23,139 bases of DNA from Perkinsus chesapeaki (lineage: Eukaryota; Perkinsozoa; Perkinsida; Perkinsidae). Below are positions 8,330-16,504 of the stretch, piece after piece; positions within the stretch are counted from its first letter, which is position 1; each line of letters opens with the position of its first letter. A model generated the notes under the pieces. The model saw only the letters and a list, made by a program, of their open reading frames with translations. It made no database searches and was not told where the DNA came from. The stretch spans positions 1-23,139 of the forward strand of contig JAAPAO010000566.1 of assembly GCA_013115145.1 (NCBI GenBank). Reading direction: 5' to 3'. The translations under genes and the position numbers were made by a program.

Positions 8330-9254
8330 TCAATACTTAACAGAAAGGGTATAACCAATGAAAGGAGAAGTAGCTTCGAATACATTAGATCAAGAAGAAG
8401 TAGCTTTGTAGGTTCCTCTACAGCTGCCGAAGAGAAGGTAGTGTCGAATGCCAGCCCCTCCTTCTTCCCTATTACACCGAATGAGTCTCCAAAAACGCCC
8501 GTACCGATCCCAGCTTGCCCATAGTCTTCGTATGAGAGTGGCCATGGACCGGCGATGGCGCTGTCCGAGTTAGCATCAGCTGATCTACCCCCACGTACTC
8601 AGGGTGCTGCTTAATCCAGGACCTAAACCCACGCTGGCATTCCATGGCTGCTGCCGCCGTTTATGACGTCCGCGTTGACTGTATCGATCTCCCCGCCCTA
8701 TACGCTTCCTTTTCAGCTTGTATTCGAGCCTCCAGCTCATTCTTCTCGGCCTTCTTCAGCCTACTTGACACCTAACTTGGCCGCTTCCGCCACCGGTGGC
8801 ACTGCTAGGACCGACATTCCTGGCCACGGGGCCATGCCAGACCTTGAGCCTGAACCTCTCCTCCTCCGAGCTGCCATGGTCCTTGTCAATGCGATACAGG
8901 TACTGCTGGTTCTTGAGCACCTGTGACCAGCGCTGCAGCTGCCCGCAGGAGGCGGGGGACCCTACTTCCTGTCGAAAGCGCAGAGACGATTCTTCGAACG
9001 CCCGTCGGCTTTCTCGCCAACGGTCATCGTGGAGTTTGCCATTGCGGCCAGCGGCTGACATGAATTCGCTTCTATCTATGAAGATTTTTTCAAGGCAACT
9101 ACGCACCTGCCTTGGAGCCTGCCAGACTTCTTAGCTTCTCCACACTGACGTCAAATGCAGCTTTCTTGCTCTCGTTAACCCTCGCGCCTGCTCGGAGACA
9201 TATAACAAACGCCTGCCCCACCTCCTCTCCAAGCACCTTTAGTGGTGACGTCAT
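8326..9254 (-). CDS. Multi-exon charged/helical protein of unknown function
   Basis: Several minus-strand segments read as protein but belong to no family I know. ATG 9254, after a CCACAG acceptor-like site, starts MTSPLKVLGEEVGQAF and runs to donor 9106. A 52-nt intron (9106-9055) joins in frame to 9054 onward, giving KLHDDRWRESRRAFEES, WSQVLKNQQYLYRIDKD and SSEEERFRLKVWHG. A coiled-coil-like piece follows around 8740-8660 (KKAEKNELEARIQAEKEAY). A last frame runs from about 8560 to stop TGA 8328-8326 (GPWPLSYEDYGQAGIG, GKKEGLAFDTTF, then a Leu-rich end). The frame is open upstream of 9254 too, so the gene may start earlier. The splice joins between the last three segments are unresolved, and the outer boundaries are approximate. 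The stop overlaps the start codon of the ankyrin gene. Confidence 0.45.
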
Positions 9255-9360
9255 AGACCACCTGTGGGCCTCTATAGCGGCTTTCTGCCTTGCGAGAGCG
9301 TGCCAGGCCCTGCTGTGTCCTCAAGGAGAGATTCAGCGAACGAGTGAAGTTCTCGGTTAA

Positions 9361-9987
9361 CTGACAAATTGCCGTATTTCCCTCGGTGCCAACTCACAAT
9401 CTGACTCTGTAAAGTTTAAAGTCTAAAATATACTGCCAATCTTCAACAACCGTGACGTAAACCCGAACGGATACATTTACAGTGGAGGCTGCAGGGGCTC
9501 TACGTCTCCAAAGATGAGTGTCTCGACGCGGCACAGCGTTCACTACTAGCCAACTGGCATAGGGGCTGTGAACCCTATGTCAGACAACCTAAATTTCTCG
9601 AACCTCAGCATCGTATACCATAACGAGCACCTCCCTTCTAGGGAAACAAGTTGATACCAGATTTGTACCCATATGGTCGAAAATGACCTTCACCGGGATA
9701 GAACTAGCAACCTCCCGAGTGACAGTCAACAACAATATCCTCTTGACCAATATACCACCTTAAATCCTTACCGTGCTCCCTCTAATGGCAAAAATGTCCT
9801 GAGTACTTGAAGATTCTTTAGACTTGCCGAAGGGCATGTTAGGACGAAGTTACTAAGGATCCACTCGATGAATCAATCCCAGCCATTTTAGGCCAAGTAC
9901 ACTCAAAAACTCACAGTGCCTATTTCAGTTCCAATCAGCCGAATTCATCCGCTTAGCTTACAGAATCTCTTCCGCACTCCATATCTG
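9361..9987. other. No gene seen
   Basis: About 630 bp without a supported reading frame. The only possible coding piece is a minus-strand ATG at 9476 (MYPFGFTSR...) followed by a possible 44-nt intron, which might be a 5' exon of the gene at 8326-9254. Otherwise it is probably intergenic, holding upstream sequence of that gene and the 3' flank of the weak gene at 9988-10353. Confidence 0.4.
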
Positions 9988-10353
9988 CTAGAGTCGTCGG
10001 AATCCCCCATACACCTCGTCGACGAGGCGGCGGCGGCTACCCACTCCCTTAGTCGAAACACAAAACCCTCTGCCAGGAAATGGCCTCAATATGCCGCCAT
10101 AGCGGAACAACATTTAATAGTAGCAGAGAAAACAACAACGAGATAATAGAGTTTGAGAAGGCCCGTCAACAATCTGCAAAGACTGCTGCTGAGTCACCTC
10201 TAATGAGAAGGCATGGACAACAGTATGAAACACAGTGACGGCACCATAAGGACGACGCAGTGTAGAGAAACATTGCCTCTGGTTCTCCAAGTAGTCTGGA
10301 GGGTCACCAACGACCTGACAACGTCCGAAGGGTAAGATACTAACCTTCCACAA
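9988..10353 (-). CDS. Weak candidate small gene (two possible exons)
   Basis: Two minus-strand segments look coding. The first (about 10353-10190) reads CQVVGDPPDYLENQRQCF and RRPYGAVTVFHTVVHAF and ends near a donor-like GAG|GTGACT. The second (about 10108-9988) reads LFRYGGILRPFPGRGFCVS and RRRLVDEVYGGFRRL before TAG. There is no ATG in a good position and no proven join between them, and the region could simply be the 3' flank of the transporter gene upstream. I see no family signature. Confidence 0.22.
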
Positions 10354-10439
10354 ATCTTCTTATACACAACTTATTAGAAACAATATATTCAACAACTTAT
10401 AGTTAGAAGCTCTGGTCGACGACGATAAGACAGCCTAGT

Positions 10440-11882
10440 CTATCGAGACGACTCTCCTCTGGCGGCGACGTCATCACTTTTGTTACTGGAGATAACCTCA
10501 TCACTGACATCTTTCACCAATTCGGTGGAAGCGTGCTCAGCGGAGGCGGCAGAGTTTCCAATGCCTCGGCATGCGATAAACGTAGTGGGCATGCCAGCAA
10601 GGAAAAGTCCCCAGCAAATCCAGAACTGAGTGGTATAGGCGACGCGAAGATCAGGGAGATCCATGGTCCATGAGATTGCGGCGCCAATTGACTGGATACC
10701 CTTATAAAGGCCGGTGTATCTAGCAGCTAGAGAGGCGTTCTCACCGGCAATGGCGCCCATAACCCAGTAGGAGAATGTCTGAACGATAGAGTCGCCGAAG
10801 CCATAGAGCAAATAAACAATGCAAGGATACCAGTACTTGCTATCGGTGAAGTCAAGCTTCTCGTCATCCCCAACAACATTAGTGTACCTATCGTAACCAC
10901 CCATATAGCCGTACTGGAGATAGCAACCGAGACCGTAGATAACGTTGAAGCATATAAAGACGAACCAGAAGCCCTGCATGCCACGAGTCTTCAGGTTGAA
11001 CTTGGTGTTATCAAGGATAATTCCAGTGCACCATGCACCGAACATTTGGGCCAACCAGTACAACGCAGAATTCAAACCACGGGTACGTATTGTGAAAAGG
11101 ACACCATTTACACAGTTGAAAACGTATGTGTAGAAGTAGTTGGAGCCAAAGAACAGAATCAACAACAGAATCATGTTCTTGTCGAGGATCACTGAAGCGG
11201 CGTCGACGAATTCTTGCTTGACGCCCTTAGCCGGGGTCATAACAGCGTGAGAGCCATCCTCAAGGACAACCTTAGAAGGCTCACGCAATAGGAACAAGGC
11301 CATAACAGCACCGACGGCCATAATGGCTATAAATACAAAGTAGGAAGCTGCGTTAGCAGTACCAGACTCGGTGTCAAAGTTCAAAGCAAATTGTAGGATA
11401 CCACCGATAAAACCACCAAGGTTGAATATAACCCAGAATGTGGTAATATAATGGCCCTTCCTGTTCTCTGGAGCATATGCCATCATTAATGCACCTTGGG
11501 CAGTCCATAACCAACCTGCACCGAAACCTAACAAGGCACCAGCGAGAACAAAGAGCCAGCCGGTACCAACAACATGGCCAGCAATATAGGCAGCTGCCGC
11601 GTAAAATGCGTACAGTATACCACCAGCAGCCATAAGGATACGGGGGCCCAAGAGGTTGAAGAAGAAACCACCGAAGTAACCGAATATAGCAAAACATACG
11701 TATAGTGCGATATTAGCTGGATCATTGGCAGATGGGTTAGCATTACCAGCACCACCCAGACCTTGCATAGCATTAAAGAAGCCGGGGCAGCAGAAGGCAA
11801 TCACTCCTGTGATGACCACCTGAGGGTATCCCCTATTGAGCCATGATACGCTCTTCGGATCAGTGTAAGTAGATTTTGCCAT
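10440..11882 (-). CDS. UNC93-like (major facilitator fold) membrane transporter
   Basis: A 480-aa polytopic membrane protein in one exon. The sequence has about 11-12 hydrophobic helices. The UNC93/DUF895-type signature is seen in GFGAGWLWTAQGALMMAY followed by APENRKG, then ITTFWVIFNLGGFIGGI. The C-terminal half holds YGFGDSIVQTFSYWVMGAIA and the tail is hydrophilic and Ser/Glu-rich (about residues 442-480). UNC93 proteins are MFS relatives acting as channel regulators or transporters; no substrate can be assigned here. ATG 11882 (MAKSTYTDPKSVSWLNRGYPQ) is chosen because the 34 codons upstream lack family character, although the frame stays open. The gene differs from its neighbours in having no intron and in a strongly biased, C-ending codon choice, as seen in highly expressed or recently retroposed genes. 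Confidence 0.88.
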   Translation of the reverse strand: MAKSTYTDPKSVSWLNRGYPQVVITGVIAFCCPGFFNAMQGLGGAGNANPSANDPANIALYVCFAIFGYFGGFFFNLLGPRILMAAGGILYAFYAAAAYIAGHVVGTGWLFVLAGALLGFGAGWLWTAQGALMMAYAPENRKGHYITTFWVIFNLGGFIGGILQFALNFDTESGTANAASYFVFIAIMAVGAVMALFLLREPSKVVLEDGSHAVMTPAKGVKQEFVDAASVILDKNMILLLILFFGSNYFYTYVFNCVNGVLFTIRTRGLNSALYWLAQMFGAWCTGIILDNTKFNLKTRGMQGFWFVFICFNVIYGLGCYLQYGYMGGYDRYTNVVGDDEKLDFTDSKYWYPCIVYLLYGFGDSIVQTFSYWVMGAIAGENASLAARYTGLYKGIQSIGAAISWTMDLPDLRVAYTTQFWICWGLFLAGMPTTFIACRGIGNSAASAEHASTELVKDVSDEVISSNKSDDVAARGESSR

Positions 11883-12551
11883 TAGATTAGAGAGGAACAG
11901 ACAGGTATCCTGCACGTTATAAAAATGTGATACGCGACGTGTCACTGAGTATCTCAATACTAGCCTGGCTAGCCTAATTACCACGCAAGCTCAGCTGTCG
12001 TGCGTATCTTAAGAGATCTTGCAATCTTGATCACTTCCTCAACGATCTTGACGCGTGCGCACGTAAGCATCTGACCTCGAGAATGCATAGTCGAGATGCT
12101 TGGACGGCTACTTGCTACGCATTACACCAAGATGAGTTTATAAAGAAGTTTGAAGGCTCCCTATGTGGGCACAGACGGACTGCTGCATGCCGTAAACCGA
12201 TAAAGTAAACCCGGAAGCTTCGCCATGGGGAGACACCATAACACAATCCCTAACTTTAAAATCTTACTAAGATTATCGAAGTCGATTCCGCAGTTGATGC
12301 ACAAACGGTTCTGAAGTCGCTTACTTGAATGGTTTGCCTGAATGCACGCTTCAAGCTAAGATCTTTCCACTGTCGCGCATATGTCTGAGACATGCGACAT
12401 CGAAGACATCGTTTCTTCGTGACGCAACTGGATAAAGATAATTCTACTTCTTCAGCACTCTGTATACTTCACCTCCCACCATTAGCATATAGAACTGTGG
12501 TTCACATTATGGTATGCTACTAAAAAGATTCTTCCACGCAAAATTTCCGCC
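11883..12551. promoter_or_regulatory. Divergent intergenic region (strand switch)
   Basis: About 670 bp separate the minus-strand transporter start (11882) from the plus-strand gene start (12552). I see no coding frame with splice support here. It is the only head-to-head junction in the first 21 kb, so promoters for both gene arrays would be expected inside it. No TATA element or known motif could be assigned; the regulatory role is inferred from position only. Confidence 0.5.
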
Positions 12552-13444
12552 ATGAATGTCCCGAGTATCTTAGCTCTCCTGCGTAGTTACTACCCCATCG
12601 GCACGCCCAACGCTGTCTACAATAACAGTGAAGATGTATGCCAGGCCACGGGCATGAACGCGGAGACAATACAGGTAAAGAATCCCCGTCCTCTTTGAGA
12701 AAATATCTACCCACAGCGAACGCGGGATCAGCTGATGTCCTCGGCGAAGTTCGATGAGGCTAAGAAGCTCCAACAGCAATACGTGGGCGAACCTCCCTCC
12801 AAAGTAGGCCACATTGGCACTGGTGTAAAATGGCAGGGTTTAACCTAGGCCATCCTCCACAAGAAGCTGCTCAGCAGCTTGGACCTGGCCAGAGCGGCAT
12901 TGCGCAAAACGTCCGAGTTCACATGTCGAGGGATGAACGTCGAGGCGAACGACGCAGGAGAGCGCATAAGGTCTCGTCCGTCCGAATATCCATAGCTTAC
13001 AACGCGGCGCTCAGGAAATATTACGACAGTCTCCAGGCTCGAAAGAGCGCCTGCAATCTGTTCCTGCGGGGACAGACGCAGCCTCCAGCGCGAATGTCGC
13101 CACAGGAGCTTCATCCAGCTCTCCGCAATCGGTAAGTTGTGGCGCGATTGCCGACATGAGATTGCTTCAGTAAATACAACACGGTCGAGGTGCGCCGAGG
13201 TGACGACGATACGTGCTCGAGCCTGGTGTTTAAAACGGTTCACATGGGAGACATCAGCAGAGGTGGGAAAGATCCTTTACCAGGTAGGTTATAGGCATCT
13301 GGCCCGGTCACAAAGGTTGTGTCAGAGGTGTCCACATCGGCGAAGTTACCGCCCCTGCGTGCCAGCGAATATCGATCCAAGTACCAGAACCCTGACAGAA
13401 TGGCGGCAGCTATACGCCGCGTCAGAGAGCACGTAAGCGACTAG
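12552..13444 (+). CDS. 226-aa hypothetical protein, six exons
   Basis: Exons 12552-12674, 12717-12803, 12849-12970, 13015-13131, 13171-13283 and 13326-13444 join to 227 codons ending in TAG, with introns of 42, 45, 44, 39 and 42 nt, all GT-AG. The continuous frame across six exons is the main evidence. The N-terminus reads MNVPSILALLRSYYPIGTP, then a helical segment (RDQLMSSAKFDEAKKLQQQ), AILHKKLLSSLDLARAAL, a middle part (RKYNTVEVRRGDDD, LVFKTVHMGDISRGGKDP) and a basic C-terminus (MAAAIRRVREHVSD). There is no signal peptide, membrane helix or catalytic motif. The helical FDEAKKL-type stretch is common in coiled-coil or scaffold proteins, but I assign no family. This is the first gene of the plus-strand array. 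Confidence 0.62.
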
Positions 13445-13726
13445 CCGTACCACCGCGCCGAATTGGTCTTCAGATGATAGCCCAGACGCTGGAGGAAGAG
13501 GGATGAGCGAGGGGCAGCCGAGCAGAGATGAAGCCCTATAGAGGATCTGCATGCTCTCGCGTCACTTCCTAGAACCTTACTAGCTTACCGATGTTATGCA
13601 ACTGAGTGTTGTGTTATCAGTCGTGACTGTCACAGAATCTTGCTCTTCTTGCGGATCCTGCGCTTTTCTCAACGCATCTTTATCGCACCACTACTTTTGT
13701 CAAACACCTATTTTGAGACATTGACT

Positions 13727-15747
13727 ATGTTATCAGTCCATCGTATAGCAACCAAGACCAGCCTCACCGTGGCCTCTGGGCTACTGCGGCACACCAGGGT
13801 CATTCCTTCGCTTGTGGCGGGCCGCCGGTCCCCACAGGCGACCTGGTTCTCCACAGCCGTTGGTGCTTCCTTGGCCGCTGGCAGGCACAAGGTTAGGATG
13901 CCAGTGAGGTTGGGGGACAATGAGACAGGTACGTCTGAGTCGAACTGGTAGCTTGTATGGCTTCTCCTAGGGGGACTGTCGGAGGCTCATCGACTGGCCT
14001 TAAAGCCATCCAGCGAGCTCTCAGTAGAATGGCACAAGTTTTGGTGGGACGCCACTGTGAAGGAGGTACCAAGTTCAATTGTAGGCGATTGATTCCCGTT
14101 CAGATCGATGCCGAGGCCGGTAAGGTTCTGGTGGGCTTCGACGCCTGGGATTCTCGCTGGGATGAGTGGGTGCCCGTCGACAGCCCCAGGCTTAGGGAGA
14201 GGCTTGTGGCCGATGACGCGATGCACACCAGCGGCACCATAGGGGCGCCTCCTGCGCAGGTAAGGTGCTTCGGCGACTGTTGTGGCGCAGCTCCTATCCA
14301 GAAGCCCTCGGCGATCGAGAGAAGGCCTATCGTGAAGGTCGGACTTGAGGCTGGGTCGGGTGGCTCACCGTCTGACTGGGAGGAGCTGCTTAGTGATGAC
14401 GGCACACCTTACTATCATAACACGGCCACTGGGCTTACTCAGTGGGAGAGGCCGCCAGCCTTGGCCGATGAGGCTTCGGTGAGGCTGCCTCGTGGGTGGA
14501 AGGAGTTTAATGCTGAGGACGGCAAGAGCTACTACTATAATGAGATGACCGGTGTCACGCAGTGGGAGAGACCTGGTGAAGATGATGCGACCGAGAAGTT
14601 GAAGGCCGACGCGGTGGACAAGCCCAGGGAGTTGGCACCGGCGGGGAAGGCTGTCCCTGAGGAATGGCAGGAGTTCAAGGCTGATGACGGCACACCTTAC
14701 TACTATAATGAGAGTACTGGGGTTACTCAGTGGGAGAGGCCAACGAATGAGGTGACAAGTCAGGAGCAAGTGAGGAGCGAGGATGTGGTGAAGCAGCTGC
14801 TGCCTGAAGGCTGGGCCGAGCTCAAGGCTGATGACGGGACGCCGTATTACTATTGCGAGGCTACAGGGGTTACTCAGTGGGAGAGGCCCCAAGGCAAGAC
14901 CGCGCCTACTGCTGCTGCTGGCTCCGTGGTGTCGGAGGAGCTACCTGAAGGTTGGCAAGAGTTGAAGAGTGATGATGGCACACCTTACTTCTATAATGAG
15001 GGTAGTGGCCAGACACAGTGGGAGAGACCTGTGGCGGCGGTGGTGGCCGGGGGACTACCTGACGGGTGGCAGGAGTTCAAGGCTGATGACGGCACACCTT
15101 ACTACTTCAATGAAAGTAGCGGTGTTACTCAGTGGGACATGCCAGCCACAGGAGAGGCTACAGCGGAGACGGTTAGAGCTGCGGCTGTGGTGGAGAAGTT
15201 GCCCGAGGGCTGGGAGGAGTTCAAGGCTGATGACGGCACGCTTTATTACTATAATTCACTCAGTGGCCAGACACAGTGGGAGTATCCTGCGCACTCGGAA
15301 GAATCCACAACATCAGCGGCGGCGGCGCCCTCTACTGGCGAGGTTGGCGAGAAGTGGGTCCTGGATGGTTGGCAGGAGCTCATCTCGGATGACGGCACAC
15401 CTTATTATCATCATCTGGCCACCGGGGCCACCCAGTGGGAGATGCCAGCTGAGAAGGCCATCGATGGGCTCCCGGAAGGTTGGGAAGAATTCAAGACTGA
15501 TGATGGCGTGCCTTATTACTATAACTCGGCTACTGGCTCCACACAGTGGGAGAGACCTACACCTGCCCAAGAGGATGTCCCCAAGGCTACCGAGGAGACG
15601 GAGGAGGCTCCGACAGCCGCTGAGGTGGCCGCCGCTGCTCTAAAGGGTCTGCCGGAGGGCTGGGACTGTGTGCTGACTCCTGAAGGCCGAGAACTATTTT
15701 TTGAGGCTGGTCAGCCTGGGAGGGCCGGTACTTGGTTAAGACCATGA
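13727..15747 (+). CDS. Multi-WW-domain protein with chromo-barrel/Tudor-like module and possible mitochondrial presequence
   Basis: The main exon is open from ATG 13957 (596 aa to TGA 15747). Residues about 28-80 resemble a chromo-barrel/knotted-Tudor domain (VLVGRHCEG, VLVGFDAWDSRWDEWVPVD). Then come nine WW domains with exact W-22-W-P spacing (W141, 181, 237, 286, 333, 371, 419, 472, 509) and a degenerate tenth (W569 to the terminal WLRP). WW domains bind proline-rich ligands, so this is probably a multivalent scaffold. An upstream exon from ATG 13727 reads as a classic mitochondrial presequence (MLSVHRIATKTSLTVASGLL, ATWFSTAVG). It can join the main frame by a 62-nt intron (13909-13970) or a 110-nt intron (13929-14038). 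If the protein starts at 13957 instead, the upstream exon is a separate short gene or non-coding. Confidence 0.8.
14377..15558 (+). repeat. Array of nine WW-coding repeats
   Basis: Blocks of about 26 codons repeat at uneven spacing (37-56 codons). The DNA for the core DDGTPYYYN and TQWERP segments is nearly the same between copies (for example GATGACGGCACACCTTACTA recurs), while the linkers differ. This points to expansion by duplication with recent exchange between copies. Confidence 0.85.
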
Positions 15748-16504
15748 GCATGAAGATATATTATTATTGTTTCTGACTTCGTTTATGATGCGGTTTCAGT
15801 GGCGCTCGTTTTGTTGGCTTCGTAGTGACATCGCGGGCTTGGGTATAAAAATATCTAGTGGTATTCGACTGCATACGGGAGTGTTATACCATTTCGTCTA
15901 TAGACCTTTCAGTACTTCTCCACCACCGCCATTGCAGTCATTTTTGTTGGGTTGCCAGTAGCAACCAAATAAAAATGTAGCAACTTGCTACCGGAACATC
16001 ATAGGTCTTAGTTACTACGTTACCTGACCACGTCTCTGAGCTCTATTCCCATACTTCTTGATTGATACTATACAGCCTTGAACTCGTTCCATGGACCTAT
16101 AATTACTGGACCGCTGATGTGATGGTCCAGTTTGCGAGTAGGATGTTGATGATGATAACCCTGTACTAATAACTTATTCTTCATGCATTTTCATTCCCCG
16201 TCCTAGTCTTATATAATACTTTACCATCTTGGCTGGCTGCATAAGAGGGTGCCCGACTGTTGCTAGCTTTTACCTTGTATCTGTTTCGCCTCGGTACCAT
16301 ATAATAGGAATTCGTCTTGCTTCAATTAACCGGCTCTCATTTACACTTGTACTGTTGTGTGCAGTTGAATTTCCTGGTGCGGCGGTTGATGCATATCTCA
16401 GGTTAGGTAGGCAGTATTTCACGAATAGGGTATCTTTGTTATGCCACTGTCTGGGTCATTTACATCGTTCTCTCGTGGCTATTAGCTTGTTATTATTATC
16501 ATCA
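15748..16504. other. Intergenic region with short inverted repeats
   Basis: About 760 bp between the WW gene and the CDC14 gene. No spliced gene is supported. It holds the 3' region of the WW gene and the 5' region of CDC14, including AATAAA at 15967-15972. There are three hairpin-forming sequences: GGTTGC...GCAACC (about 15949-15965), GTAGCAACTTGCTAC (about 15977-15991) and ACTGGACC...GGTCCAGT (16105-16131). The CDC14 frame extends upstream of its first ATG to about 16229, but that part has no family character. Confidence 0.5.

Noticed and set aside
9217-9275. A 25-nt intron GTGGTC...TAAAG in the unknown gene near 9.25 kb
   Set aside because: A continuous third frame (QKAAIEAHRWSMTSPLKVL) makes it unnecessary, and no other intron is that short.
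14365-14892. Minus-strand 175-codon frame opposite the WW array
   Set aside because: It is the antisense of the WW repeats; its own repeats (RRPVISLEL-like) are a by-product of the coding repeats.
14377-15558. Possible CRISPR-like or satellite array
   Set aside because: The repeats are codon-phased, unevenly spaced and encode WW domains; there are no equal-length spacers.
14969-15643. Plus-strand 224-codon frame in the WW region
   Set aside because: It is a +1 frame shadow of the WW-coding exon with repeated LMTAHLT-type strings that follow the DNA repeat, not a protein family.
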